A DNA stretch of 49,450 nt from CBFGTV01 sp965652145 (GCA_965652145.1 CBFGTV010000021.1:1-49450); one strand, 5' to 3'. Positions 8,076 to 18,698 are shown, counted from the first letter of the stretch. Numbers and translations are program-made. Notes: generated from the sequence alone by a model not told the origin.

Positions 8076-9551
8076 TTAGAAATTCAATATTCTCTCTCGA
8101 TAATCGTAGCGAATATCCTCTTGTAAATAATGAATTAAGTTTGTCATCAGGGTCGCTGCCTCGGCCTTTGTCATAACCTTTTGGGGCTGAAAATAGTTTT
8201 CTTCGTTGCCGCTAATTAATGAAAGCTCCTTGGCAATATAGACGGAATCCTTGGCCCAAATTGGAATTTGAGCATCGTCTCGAAAGCCGGTGTTGTACTG
8301 CTGAATGGGAGCAAGATTTTCAAAGCCCAGCAGTCGAATAATGATGGTGGTGGCTTCGGCCTTGGTCACGGTTTGATTGGGTAAAAAGTTCCCCTTACCG
8401 TCCCCATGCATAATTCCCTTGTTATATACTGCCTTTATATATTTTTCATTAGGGTCCTTGGTGCTGACATCTAAAAATATCCCAGGCTCCTCGGTGGGTT
8501 GTACACTCCTCCGCCGGCTTGTAGTGGGGGCCTCCTCCTCTACCAGATCCATGACTACAGCAATGGCCCGGGCAAAGTCAGCCCTTGACATGGGCAAGGA
8601 GGGGCCATAATAGCTACTGCTGGGATAAACCGCCTCAAGGCTGGCCAGCAGTAAAATATCATCTTCAGCCCAGTGCCCTAAAATATCCCTCATTTCAGGA
8701 ATTGTCAGGCGCTGATTTAACGGATTTGTATCAAGGCTGAGGCTTTTGGTGCCTGTATTTCTTTGGGAAAGCACATTGCCATTTCGAGAAAGCCTTGGCA
8801 GGTCATAACTGTATTTCAGTATGTTCTCCTCCTGCTGTGTTAAAAGATAGCCGCCCCTAAAGCTAATTTGACTGGGACTGTTGGGTTCGTAGCTATAGTT
8901 GGCGGTACGGTTGTGAACGGCTTCAACCTTAGCCGTACCCTGCCAGCTAACGGGGTTATTACCTGTTTTTTGGTAATCAATATAATGGTTCAGGGTTTGG
9001 GTTTCGGTGGAGCTCCAAAATTGATCATAGCCCACCACATCTCCCCTGGTTTCCACAATTACCTGACCCTCATTGTTATTAATAGTGTAGAGCTTTCGTC
9101 CGTCCCAGTTTCCCGCAAAGTAGGTAACGCCTGGTTTTAGCTGCTTCAATACGGATTTACTCCACTGTACATTGTTTTTGTTGGTTGCATACCTTACCCC
9201 ATTGACCTCGATGCTTTCCGAATAGCTGTCAATGGTGTAATTTTCCTGCTGCTGCTGACTGCCGGTATGTGAATCAATGGTGATTTTTACACTTCGGGTC
9301 AGCTTAGCCTGGGCCTCGACATTTTCCAGACGATAATTATAGGTTTCGGTAATTCGGTTATTTCTTTCGCTTCTTTTTAGATTTAAGCTCCCTGTCATTA
9401 AAATGGGCTCGCCAGTTACAAAAATAACCTCCTGATAGATCATTTCGTTTTGAATACCGCCTTCATACCCGGGGATTTCCAGGGCAAGGCTGTTGAAGCT
9501 GCAGGATAGAACCAGGAGAAGTGTGATCAATATGATTGTTCTTTTCTTCAT
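8076..9551 (-). CDS. Secreted SLH-domain protein, C-terminal wall anchor
   Basis: This 491-residue protein has a signal peptide (residues 1-23, 'SCSFNSLALE'). A beta-rich region of about 250 residues follows that I do not recognise. Three SLH motifs lie at the C-terminus, about 285-480: 'ILGHWAEDDILLLASLEAV', 'YIKAVYNKGIMHGDGKGNF' and 'WAKDSVYIAKELSLISGNE'. The protein is probably exported and held on the wall by the C-terminal SLH set, exposing the N-terminal domain. It begins 20 bp after the preceding SLH gene with GGGAG upstream, so it is the third gene of an operon with the TIG-repeat protein. The palindromic element lies directly after its stop. Confidence 0.85.
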   Translation of the reverse strand: MKKRTIILITLLLVLSCSFNSLALEIPGYEGGIQNEMIYQEVIFVTGEPILMTGSLNLKRSERNNRITETYNYRLENVEAQAKLTRSVKITIDSHTGSQQQQENYTIDSYSESIEVNGVRYATNKNNVQWSKSVLKQLKPGVTYFAGNWDGRKLYTINNNEGQVIVETRGDVVGYDQFWSSTETQTLNHYIDYQKTGNNPVSWQGTAKVEAVHNRTANYSYEPNSPSQISFRGGYLLTQQEENILKYSYDLPRLSRNGNVLSQRNTGTKSLSLDTNPLNQRLTIPEMRDILGHWAEDDILLLASLEAVYPSSSYYGPSLPMSRADFARAIAVVMDLVEEEAPTTSRRRSVQPTEEPGIFLDVSTKDPNEKYIKAVYNKGIMHGDGKGNFLPNQTVTKAEATTIIIRLLGFENLAPIQQYNTGFRDDAQIPIWAKDSVYIAKELSLISGNEENYFQPQKVMTKAEAATLMTNLIHYLQEDIRYDYRERILNF

Positions 9552-9570
9552 TATAATACTCCCTTCCCTT

Positions 9571-12372
9571 CTACTGTTCTATAATGACGATGTAGGCATC
9601 ATCCTGAGTAGATACATTTTTATTTTTCACTAGATAGACCTGGGCCCTTTCTTTGATTAAATAGAGATTATCTCGATCCACCGGCTTATCATTTAACAAG
9701 ATTACCGCCTTTTCTATGGAAATCTTCTCATTGCCATTGGAAGCCTCCCAACGATTGTTGAGGGTATTCCAATTTCGAACATTTCCTAAAACCAATTCTT
9801 CATTATCGAGGTCTACCGATTGTACCGTAGCCGTCGCACTGTGGTGAGTTCGTACAAAACGGCTGGTATGGCTCAGGTTAGGTGTCAGATTGATACTTAA
9901 TATCTCCTCAACCTTCTGGCCGTCATAATGGCTTTCCTTCACCACCACAAAGGCATTTTTACCCACATAGTGATTGTTTTTGATACGACTTCTCAGGGTT
10001 GGGTTTTTAATTAAGTTTGGATCAACAAAACGTGAACTGATGAAATAGCTGCTATCTATTTCTTCTTTAATTTCGCTGTCAAAGATGTAGGTATCCTCTG
10101 TTAAAGTCAGCTGCTTTGGCCGTTGTTCAGCCACCCATTGGTTATCGCTAAGCCTTAGGTAGTCTAATTGATTCGACATACGGCTTAGGGTAATGCCATA
10201 TTCTGAAATGGCATTGATTCTTCCCCGATAGACAACCATGCGGGTTTCATCAATTCGGTCATCAATCATACCACCGTATTGAATCGCAACGAAGGCGGCA
10301 TTACGGGCACCATTTTTTAAATCTGATGCCAGATGGACGGTTTGCCCCACCTCAAGATTTAATCTGTCCACCAGTCGGTTGTTGTTGATTACAATAGTAC
10401 CGGGACTAAAGTTGATATAATTGTTGTTGACGGTCATACGGCCATTTCCAAACTGTAGATTGGTAATTTTGTTATCAAAAATCTGGGTAGAGCCTTCCTT
10501 TACCAGGGTTTTGGCAGCCCGTTCCACTCCGTAGCTGCTCTCTACCGCAGTATACACTTCTTTTCCAATATTGGTCTCTAGCTCCTTAAGGCTTAAGGTC
10601 GTTGAGCCCCGATAGATACTTCCGTCAATTTTCAGCTTGACTTTTTGATCGGGGTGCTTTTTCCATACCCCTTGATCATAAAGGGTGACGTTATTCAATA
10701 TGATTTCATTATTTCTAGTTTGAACAGATTCCAACGTACCCCGATAGACTCCCTGGATGTGTTTTTCGTCGTCCTCTGCCCTGATTTCAGAGATATCAGC
10801 ACTGTAGATATCATCAAAGGTTAGAATGACCCTGTCGCCGATCTTCAGTTCAAAGAGATTGGCACTTCTGCCGTTTCGGGTAAGCCTGGTTTCAGGAACA
10901 ATTCGGTATTTTTCCCGGGCTTCTCCCACCTTGATTTCTATTTCCTGGCTGTTGGCAAAGAGTACGTCTCCCACCTTGGTTCGGCTGCCTGGCGGAATAT
11001 AGCCATGAAGATTGGGGTCCTCCTCAAGATAGCCCTCAATGGCGATGACATTTCCCTGTCTAAGGCTTAAGGTTACCTCTTGTCCATAGGCAATATCCTG
11101 AAGTGCAGCCTCTTTTCCGTTAACACTTACCAGCACATTGGGGGCCAGTTCAAAAAGGTGTCTTTGATCATCATAATCCAGTACCGCCAAGCGTCTGTTA
11201 TTCATATCCATCAGCTCTACGGTTCCCTCCAGGGTGGTGACAGCGGAAGCTACCGCCTTGGCATAGATAACCTCCTGGGCATCGTTAATGTAATATTCTA
11301 TATATTGTTGCGTCTTTAAAAGGCTTGAAAGGCCCAATCGTCCTTCGCTAAAAACAATAAAGTCCCTGCCTGCTCCAGGCTCCACCGCCAGGTAGTTGAC
11401 AGTGGTATCATCATTTCGAATACCAAAGAGTATTTTTTCTGTTCCCTGCTGGGTAACAGTTTCTTTATTCAGCACAGTGCCGGCCATTTTGGTCAGACCC
11501 CGGCGGGCCAGCAGCTGATCATTGATGTTGTACATGATTTGGGCCATTTGTGCCCTGGTTAAGCTTCCCCTGGGGGAAAAGGCAGTGTTTGATACACCTG
11601 ACATAATCCCCCTTTGTAAGACGGCCTCAACATGGGGGATTTTTTCAGTGTCAATTTGCTGCCAGTCAGAAAATTGATAAACCCGGGCCAGCTGGTTACC
11701 ATAGCTGGGGTTTAATTCCAGGGTACGGCTTACCCATAGGGCCACCTGCTGACGGGAAACCGGCCGATTCCAGGCGGTTCTGTTTTCCAGCTGATCTCGT
11801 ATTTGAGCCTGCAGAGCTTCCAGCTCCTGGGCTGAATAGTCTCCCTCTTGGAAGGAGGCCATTCTGGTAACGATTTGCTCCTCCAGGCTGTTAAGCTGCT
11901 GGGGAGTTAGCTCCATAATGTCATCCACCTCTTCATCGGTGATGATTCCCTGCTCCAGGGCCACTTGAAGATATCCCTTGGCCCAGTTATCGACAGCACT
12001 GAGTATCAAAATATTCCTTACAGAATCGGGAGCTTCATTTTCTCCATATTGCTGGGCGGCGGCCTCGCCACCGGTTGCCCTGACCAGTACGGTTAAAGCC
12101 TCTAAATAGGTCAGGGTGCCGTTGGGCCTGAAGGTGGTATTATTAACTCCCTTCATTACCGAAAGGGCAGACATTTCATAAATTGCCTCCCTGGCCCAGT
12201 GATTGTTAATGTCATTGAACCTGAGGGTTTGGAAAAGGGCTTGACCCTTTTCCATTCCTGAGTACACCGGTTGAGAGGTAAAATCCTCAATGCCATAGAC
12301 CACACCTGATAAGGAGGTAAAGAGAATTAGCAGTATTAATAGGTGACTTATTTTTTGCTGATATGTTTTCAT
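9571..12372 (-). CDS. Large secreted SLH-domain surface protein
   Basis: I choose the ATG at 12372. AAAGGAG lies just before it, whereas the in-frame ATG at 12390 would place that ribosome site inside the gene. The 933-residue product has a signal peptide ('LLILLILFTSLSGVVYG'). Three SLH motifs follow within about residues 40-300 ('INNHWAREAIYEMSALSVM', 'WAKGYLQVALEQGI', 'IPHVEAVLQRGIMSGV'), with a charged helical insert between the second motif's halves. The remaining 600 residues are a chain of small beta-rich modules with repeated valine/glycine turns, without a family I can name. The upstream gene's stop overlaps the 12390 ATG (TAATG), so translation is probably coupled to the TIG-repeat protein. 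Confidence 0.85.
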   Translation of the reverse strand: MKTYQQKISHLLILLILFTSLSGVVYGIEDFTSQPVYSGMEKGQALFQTLRFNDINNHWAREAIYEMSALSVMKGVNNTTFRPNGTLTYLEALTVLVRATGGEAAAQQYGENEAPDSVRNILILSAVDNWAKGYLQVALEQGIITDEEVDDIMELTPQQLNSLEEQIVTRMASFQEGDYSAQELEALQAQIRDQLENRTAWNRPVSRQQVALWVSRTLELNPSYGNQLARVYQFSDWQQIDTEKIPHVEAVLQRGIMSGVSNTAFSPRGSLTRAQMAQIMYNINDQLLARRGLTKMAGTVLNKETVTQQGTEKILFGIRNDDTTVNYLAVEPGAGRDFIVFSEGRLGLSSLLKTQQYIEYYINDAQEVIYAKAVASAVTTLEGTVELMDMNNRRLAVLDYDDQRHLFELAPNVLVSVNGKEAALQDIAYGQEVTLSLRQGNVIAIEGYLEEDPNLHGYIPPGSRTKVGDVLFANSQEIEIKVGEAREKYRIVPETRLTRNGRSANLFELKIGDRVILTFDDIYSADISEIRAEDDEKHIQGVYRGTLESVQTRNNEIILNNVTLYDQGVWKKHPDQKVKLKIDGSIYRGSTTLSLKELETNIGKEVYTAVESSYGVERAAKTLVKEGSTQIFDNKITNLQFGNGRMTVNNNYINFSPGTIVINNNRLVDRLNLEVGQTVHLASDLKNGARNAAFVAIQYGGMIDDRIDETRMVVYRGRINAISEYGITLSRMSNQLDYLRLSDNQWVAEQRPKQLTLTEDTYIFDSEIKEEIDSSYFISSRFVDPNLIKNPTLRSRIKNNHYVGKNAFVVVKESHYDGQKVEEILSINLTPNLSHTSRFVRTHHSATATVQSVDLDNEELVLGNVRNWNTLNNRWEASNGNEKISIEKAVILLNDKPVDRDNLYLIKERAQVYLVKNKNVSTQDDAYIVIIEQ

Positions 12373-12389
12373 CAAGCTTTCTCCTTTCA

Positions 12390-15300
12390 TTAGCGTTGGG
12401 CCATGAGCATGAACCGACCTTTTCGAGTAATAAACATCTGCTGCCCATCGACCACCTTGTTAAAGCCATGCTTTGCATAATCATACTGGCCGATAAACAA
12501 TTGTCTTCCCTTGGCTGAAGCATAGGCCATGCTGTCGTACTTAAAGCGAATTTCTCCATTCCGGAGCATGCTGCCTAGGGCCTGGGTGCTTGTGCCGGAT
12601 TGAAGCTGAAAATCTATATCGTAAACCTCCGATGCCCTGATCTGGGTTCTGGACAGGGCAGTTCTCACAGATTCTGCCGATGGCCCGCTGAGCCGTTCAA
12701 TGATCACATGGATATGGGCATCATTTCGATTTGCCTGGGGCACTTGAATGGCCTCCCGGGTGTATAGATCCCTAGCCAGGAAGGTAAATTCAATGGTACC
12801 GTCGGTAATCACGATTTTTCGATTTAGGTTTTCTGCCACCGTTAAGGGGATTGCCACCACATATCGGTTTTGATTTTTATACTGTGACAATGAAAAATCA
12901 ATGACATAGGGTGCCACCGCCACAGGGACTTCCTGGGTACCAATGGTTCTGATGACAGTGTTATTTTGATACTCCACCTTACCTTCTTTTCTGACCTTTT
13001 CATCGGCCCGATCCATGGCATCTAATTTATCCTTCAATTGTTGATCTTCCCGTTCGCTGAAGGTTCGTACCGTAACCTCTGCATAGTCTGTGGCACTACC
13101 ATATTGATTCATTGCTCTGACCATTAAGCGATATTGGGTATTGGGCTCCAGGTTTTTAACAACATATTCATAGCTTCGGGTATCACCTATATAGGTATAC
13201 TCCCGGTCATTGATGCGTCTGCCGTAGATTTCAAAGCGATCGGCAGCATTTAGCAGGTTCTTGTCGGAATCTGACCAAATCAGGTTGATGGAGGATTCTG
13301 CTCCTGGAATTCCCTCCAGTACCATGGGTTTATTAGGTACCGGGATGGCATAATCAAATCGATCATAGGGCTCTGAGATTCCTCCGTCGGGGTTGATAAT
13401 GATCAGGTGGGTGTTTTCCAGGTCTAGGGCTTCGTTAAACTTCACCTTGATTGTATATTGATCAACCACCGTTACAGAAGCCGCCTCCTTGCCTCCCACC
13501 ACAGCCACGTGGATATTGTCGCCATAATCGTCTACCCCATGAATTCCCTTGCCCTTTAAATCCATATCGTCGGTCAGATCCCTTTCATTGATGATTTTTC
13601 CTCCGATGATAACCTTGGCACCGGAAATAAACATTTCTCCCTTAATGGTCACCTCGGTATCTGTATCGTTGGCTAAAATCTTTGAGGGATTTACATTGGT
13701 GATCTTAGGCTGACTGATGTAGGTAAAACCACCCCTTAAAATTGCCAGCTCTCCGTCAGGGTTTTCAACCTTGACATCCACCAGGCCATGCTTGTTTGAT
13801 TTCGGTACAATAACGTGAATTGTTCTGTAGTCAACCACTTCGATATCGTCCTGATCTACCCGGGCCTCCCCAAAGAAAACCTGTAATTGGTTGCCTTCAA
13901 AGCCAGTCAGACTTTCTCTGAAATCGGCCCCCTCAATAACTACCCTGGTGCCGCCGCTGGCTGGCCCATGGTCAGGTTTTACGGCAGTAACCTGGGGCTG
14001 GGTTTCACCCTTGATAAATTCAATATAGATTGGCGGATTACTTTCATCGGAATAGGCGGCGCCTCCGTCGGTATTGGTGACCACTACCCGATGAAGTCTT
14101 CCCATGGCACCCTCGCCCACATCGGGCATTTCAAAGGTCAGTCGGTTGGGAAGCTGATAATCTATTTCACTGGTGTCAATGGTGGCAATATTGGAGATTT
14201 GTATTATTGCCCCTTCCCTGAAGTCTTGTCCTATGACACTGATCACGTTGCCGCCCTTATGGGTCATGCGCAGAATTCTGACGGTCTCACCGTTAATTTC
14301 CTCCTGCACCGGGTCAAGGCCTTCCTTGGTTATGTTGGTGATGACAGGCTCGCTGTCAGGGTTTTTATATTCAAAGCTATCCTGGGCCTGGCCCCCGTCG
14401 GGATTGATGACAAAGACCGGTACCACCCCAACGGTATAATAGCTGGGGGTTCGAAGCATAATTTGAGTTGGATTCACCAGTTGAGCCGTAACGGCATAGC
14501 CCCGCTCTACAATAAACCTTCTGTCACTTACCTCCACACGAATTAGCTCGGTACCTTGATATGCCTCATTATCAGCAGTCTTTAACATCGATACGGGAAT
14601 GTATTTTATACTGTTATCGTAGCCCTTAATGGTGGCTTGATATAGCTTTCCATTTTCCTCAATTTGAACATGAATCTCCTGGCGGTTCCCCACGTATTCC
14701 AGCCGTAAATTTCCCGCCAGGCTTACAGAGGCCCGGTTATTATCGATTCTGCCGGAGTTTTCCTGCTCCCTTTGCAGATTGCGGTTGGTGATGTTTCCAA
14801 ACCTTACCCTGGGCTGATTGACCCGTTCAAAGTCTGTGCTACCATTGCTTTCTCGATCTAGGTAAATTTCCATTTCGCTGTAGGCAAAGCCGGTTCCTAT
14901 AATTTCAATCCTATCGCCCCCCAGCTTGCTTCCCTGATTCGGGATAATTCTTGTAATCGCAGGGTTGGAGGAACGATAGGTATAGGTTACCTTGTTGGAT
15001 AACCCGGCATCGTTGTTTAATACATAAACCTGGGCCTGGCCCGAAGCTCCCGGCGGTGTAATTACCTTTAGGTAGCCCCTGGAAAATTCCACAATTTTAG
15101 CCTGCTGATCGCCAAAGAAAACCTTGGGCAGTACAGGGGAGTTATAGTAGTAGTCGTATTGTCTATGGTTAAGCTCTGTTTTTCCCAATAGCTCATCGAC
15201 CCTGGCCTGGTAGTCTTCATCGCTTTCCCCCGGCAGCCGTTCAATTCTCTCTAGATCGTCCCAAATGCCATTGTTGTTCAGGTCATTAAAGGATTCATCC

Positions 15301-18300
15301 GGGTCTTTGATTTGGTTCCGGTTTGCATCATCATAGGGCTCGTAGAATCGGAAGTCGGTACCAGTTATTTCTACAATTTCCCCCCCGGCTGCTGTTCCCT
15401 CTACCGGAACAATTCGGGTAATTCTTGGAGAACTGCTGGGAATTACATAGGTGAAGGCCTTTTCCTCACTGGCAGTTCCCCCATCGGGGTTCACCACTAC
15501 AATGGGTACAGTCAAACGGTTGGTTCCCCGATCCTGCATTAAGTCGCCATCGTAGGCCGGTACCCTGACGGTAATTTTACGTCCGTCCACCGATACCACG
15601 GTATCGGCCGCCGGTACCTCGACACCGTTAACGTAAACCTTGGACTTGGTGGTGCCGTTGTCTTCAAATTCCACCCCGATGATATCGATGGTGTAGCCGC
15701 CGTTAACGGAGCCCTCATTGGGGTCAACCGCCGTAATTTGCGGTCTTGATTGGGGCTGTGTATAGTAATAGAAGCCCTGTTGATTGACTCGACTGTCTTT
15801 TTTAGTATCGGGGTTAATGACGGTTAAATCATAGTAGCCGTCGGCCCCCAGCACAGGCACTCTGAAATAGATTTCATTTCGATCGTTGACCCGCACCCGA
15901 TTTCCTACAATTTGATTCCCTTCCACCTTGTAAAGGGTTTTCATGTTAAGTCGAATAGGGCTATCGGTGGCATCGGCCGGTTCAATAATAAGATGATCCT
16001 GCTCGATGGTTAAGGGGTGAAGGTTTCCCCCCTCTTTGTCGGCCATAATGGCATCTTTGGCTTCATTCAAACGAATGGTATAGCTGTTGCTGGCTCCGTC
16101 TGACAAAATCACCTCTCCCCGTCCATTTACATCGATGGTGTAAAAGCGATGGGGCAGGTCTTCAGTTTCAAGGATAACACCACTATAATAATCTGCCCAG
16201 CGAAGCCCGCCATTTTCAATGGAGAAGATCGGGTCGTCAGCCGGTGAGGTGTAATCCCTCAGGGTAATTCGTTTGGTAATGGGGTCAAGATTGTACTCGT
16301 TAATTTCCTGATCTCCCAACATCACCCTGGTACCAATTAAACGATAAATGCTTTCGGCAGTGGCCGTTGGGTCGGGCTTCAGGAAGTTTTCTCCCTTGAT
16401 AATCACCAGGGTATTGGTGTTACCAGACTTGGGTGAAAAATCAATAATTCTGGGATTGGTAAAGGTAATCACATAGGTAAAGGGTCTGGTATCCATTCCC
16501 CCTTCAGGGTTCATCACCTGAATTTGGGTTTCACCCTCTCTGCCGGGGGGCGCCTTGAAGGTAATTCTTCGGCCATCCTCCTGACGGGTAATGGGGGTAA
16601 CCTCCTGGCCGTCAATAAATACCTTCACACCATTTAAGAAGTTGCTACCCTCTATTACAATTTCCTCGCCGCCATCTACAGCCACGGTATCGGGTCTGAC
16701 GGAGGTAATAATGGGATTTTTATTAGCTTCAGGATTTACAAATTCAATGAAATCCGGCTGAAGGGTGCTTAAGCCCATTTCCTCGGTATTTCTGGTGGGG
16801 TTGGTGACCCGAATAAAGGTTTTACCTAAGTTTTCTACTGAAGTGCCCTGGGGCAACATCACCAGGATTTTGGTTCCCAGCTCACTTCCCGTAGTACCAT
16901 CCAGCTCTCGGCCCGCTGCATCCAGCACCTTCACATACTGCTCAGGGGTGGTATTTTTATCTATGACAATTTCGCTTCCAAATTCAATTACCGGGTAGCG
17001 TACCACCTCAGTGCCATCAGGCTTTACATAACGGTGGATCATGAAGTTTTCACCATGAACAGCCACCAGCCGGTCGGAAGGAATCTGATAATCCCCCGGT
17101 GTACCTGTCACCTGAATTTTGTCAGGGGTAACGCTGTTGATAACCGGCTCGATCTTACTGGGAATATAGGTAAAGCCGTCCTTCAGCTCAGCCCGCTCCC
17201 TGACCGTTACTGTACCTGAGCTGGTTGTAATCGTAGTGACCGTTTCAACAATGACATCCTTCACAGGGTTCACGTCGGCATCGGTAATTTGGGGTGTTCT
17301 GACGGTTAACCGATCCAGATTGGAGCTAAAGCTGTAATCAAACTCTGTCTCATCCTGGCTGTTCTTTCTGGTCTGATATACCGTATTGCCCCCTATGTAA
17401 ACTGTAATGATTCTGCTAGCCTCAGCCGCTTGACCCCTGTAGATACCATTGGTATAGGAAATTTCCAATTGCTGAGGGTTTGCAGACTCTGGATCTGTGA
17501 CAACCGTAATGTTGTTATTTCCAGGAACGAATTCCGGAATATTTAAGGAGCCGAAAAACTGCCCCGTAATATTGACTACCGTTCCCGTATCGGGGCCGGA
17601 ATTGGGCTGTACGGAAATAATCTTTGACTTGATGTTGGCATCAATAATAGTAAATTTTTCAGTAAGTACATATTCCTGATTGACATTAAGGGCCGGGTCT
17701 CCGATTACCGGGTTGGTCAAAACAACATAGTATTCCCCCACGGGTAAATCCGGCACCCTGACGGTTAATATATCCTTACCGTCTTCGGCGTCAGGGGCAA
17801 AGGTTTTGTCGGTTCCCCGATTGGCAATGGAATAGGCCACGGTTCCATCAATCTCCCTCATGAAATAAACGTCATAGTTATTGAGTACATCCCGTTTAAA
17901 GTAGACGGTATCTCCCTTTTCCCCCCGGTTAGGCGTCATTTCAATACCTGATAAATCCATGGCTTGATATAGCCTGAATTGGCTCGTATAGGTATGGACA
18001 ATGCTGGTGGTCACCGGGCTGGCTCCAAAGCCGGGAAAATCGTGGCTTTCGTTATTGGATTTAATAAAGACGATGTTTTGCATCCCCAGGGCCCCGGTTA
18101 GATTGTTAAACTCCGCTTTGTTAGACTGATAAGGTCCCCCAGGAAAATCTTGATAGCTGCCGGGCCGACCATACTGGGCGGTGATGTTGTTTGACCCAAT
18201 ATTATTAAATCGTGTACCTGTAATGGTCAAGGTTCCATCAGCCTCGGCGGAGCTAGCCTTTACCTTTCTGGTTACATCTGTAATGCTGGGAATTTGATTT

Positions 18301-18698
18301 TCATTAATGGTAGCCGTATAGTTTCCTATGGTAATGCTTTGCCCTAAGAATGAGGCTTCGTCTTGTATTTGGCTGCCCGAAACCTCAAACTTCAGGAAAT
18401 CTCCTTCGTTGACGGTTCGGTAGGGCGTTAGAAGTCTTTGCCCGGCTTCATAGGTATTAATTCTAACGGCGGCATTCCGCAGATTAACCCCCACGATGTC
18501 AATGTACATATTGGTTAAGTTTCCATCTTGATCGTAGGTTTTCCCAATGCTGATGCTGTCGACTCGATAATTGGCAGGGTCATAGTCGCCAACTTCTGCA
18601 TGCACCAACAGCCCTGACCAGGGGAGCATTGGAAACAGCATGCAAAATATGACCGTTACCGCCAAGAATCTCTTCATTTTCATTACTGCCTTTTTCAT
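12390..18698 (-). CDS. Giant secreted TIG/IPT-repeat protein with EF-hand-like insert and FN3 domain
   Basis: At 2102 residues this is the largest gene here. The start has GGAGG about 10 nt upstream. A signal peptide ends near residue 35 ('LLVHAE'). At least ten TIG/IPT modules follow, recognisable from the pattern I-x-x-(V/I)-x-P-x-x-G-x-x-x-G-G-x-x-(V/I)-x-I-x-G-x-x-F, for example 'ITSVRPDTVAVDGGEEIVIEG' shortened at its end. In one module, around residues 1140-1175, two acidic loops with DxNxNxI and DxNNNGIWDD patterns resemble calcium-binding EF-hand or dockerin loops. A fibronectin type III domain lies near 1760-1850, then a C-terminal region of about 250 residues I cannot assign. There is no SLH, LPXTG or membrane anchor. 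It leads the operon with two SLH proteins, so anchoring through them is a reasonable inference. Confidence 0.85.
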   Translation of the reverse strand: MKKAVMKMKRFLAVTVIFCMLFPMLPWSGLLVHAEVGDYDPANYRVDSISIGKTYDQDGNLTNMYIDIVGVNLRNAAVRINTYEAGQRLLTPYRTVNEGDFLKFEVSGSQIQDEASFLGQSITIGNYTATINENQIPSITDVTRKVKASSAEADGTLTITGTRFNNIGSNNITAQYGRPGSYQDFPGGPYQSNKAEFNNLTGALGMQNIVFIKSNNESHDFPGFGASPVTTSIVHTYTSQFRLYQAMDLSGIEMTPNRGEKGDTVYFKRDVLNNYDVYFMREIDGTVAYSIANRGTDKTFAPDAEDGKDILTVRVPDLPVGEYYVVLTNPVIGDPALNVNQEYVLTEKFTIIDANIKSKIISVQPNSGPDTGTVVNITGQFFGSLNIPEFVPGNNNITVVTDPESANPQQLEISYTNGIYRGQAAEASRIITVYIGGNTVYQTRKNSQDETEFDYSFSSNLDRLTVRTPQITDADVNPVKDVIVETVTTITTSSGTVTVRERAELKDGFTYIPSKIEPVINSVTPDKIQVTGTPGDYQIPSDRLVAVHGENFMIHRYVKPDGTEVVRYPVIEFGSEIVIDKNTTPEQYVKVLDAAGRELDGTTGSELGTKILVMLPQGTSVENLGKTFIRVTNPTRNTEEMGLSTLQPDFIEFVNPEANKNPIITSVRPDTVAVDGGEEIVIEGSNFLNGVKVFIDGQEVTPITRQEDGRRITFKAPPGREGETQIQVMNPEGGMDTRPFTYVITFTNPRIIDFSPKSGNTNTLVIIKGENFLKPDPTATAESIYRLIGTRVMLGDQEINEYNLDPITKRITLRDYTSPADDPIFSIENGGLRWADYYSGVILETEDLPHRFYTIDVNGRGEVILSDGASNSYTIRLNEAKDAIMADKEGGNLHPLTIEQDHLIIEPADATDSPIRLNMKTLYKVEGNQIVGNRVRVNDRNEIYFRVPVLGADGYYDLTVINPDTKKDSRVNQQGFYYYTQPQSRPQITAVDPNEGSVNGGYTIDIIGVEFEDNGTTKSKVYVNGVEVPAADTVVSVDGRKITVRVPAYDGDLMQDRGTNRLTVPIVVVNPDGGTASEEKAFTYVIPSSSPRITRIVPVEGTAAGGEIVEITGTDFRFYEPYDDANRNQIKDPDESFNDLNNNGIWDDLERIERLPGESDEDYQARVDELLGKTELNHRQYDYYYNSPVLPKVFFGDQQAKIVEFSRGYLKVITPPGASGQAQVYVLNNDAGLSNKVTYTYRSSNPAITRIIPNQGSKLGGDRIEIIGTGFAYSEMEIYLDRESNGSTDFERVNQPRVRFGNITNRNLQREQENSGRIDNNRASVSLAGNLRLEYVGNRQEIHVQIEENGKLYQATIKGYDNSIKYIPVSMLKTADNEAYQGTELIRVEVSDRRFIVERGYAVTAQLVNPTQIMLRTPSYYTVGVVPVFVINPDGGQAQDSFEYKNPDSEPVITNITKEGLDPVQEEINGETVRILRMTHKGGNVISVIGQDFREGAIIQISNIATIDTSEIDYQLPNRLTFEMPDVGEGAMGRLHRVVVTNTDGGAAYSDESNPPIYIEFIKGETQPQVTAVKPDHGPASGGTRVVIEGADFRESLTGFEGNQLQVFFGEARVDQDDIEVVDYRTIHVIVPKSNKHGLVDVKVENPDGELAILRGGFTYISQPKITNVNPSKILANDTDTEVTIKGEMFISGAKVIIGGKIINERDLTDDMDLKGKGIHGVDDYGDNIHVAVVGGKEAASVTVVDQYTIKVKFNEALDLENTHLIIINPDGGISEPYDRFDYAIPVPNKPMVLEGIPGAESSINLIWSDSDKNLLNAADRFEIYGRRINDREYTYIGDTRSYEYVVKNLEPNTQYRLMVRAMNQYGSATDYAEVTVRTFSEREDQQLKDKLDAMDRADEKVRKEGKVEYQNNTVIRTIGTQEVPVAVAPYVIDFSLSQYKNQNRYVVAIPLTVAENLNRKIVITDGTIEFTFLARDLYTREAIQVPQANRNDAHIHVIIERLSGPSAESVRTALSRTQIRASEVYDIDFQLQSGTSTQALGSMLRNGEIRFKYDSMAYASAKGRQLFIGQYDYAKHGFNKVVDGQQMFITRKGRFMLMAQR

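Noticed and set aside
12287..12559. 90-codon minus-strand frame bridging the TIG and SLH genes
   Set aside because: It overlaps two real genes out of frame and lacks a ribosome site.
13887..14546. 219-codon plus-strand open frame opposite the TIG-repeat gene
   Set aside because: It lies wholly antisense to the well-supported 2102-codon gene, has no ribosome site or family motifs, and GC-rich repeats open such mirror frames.
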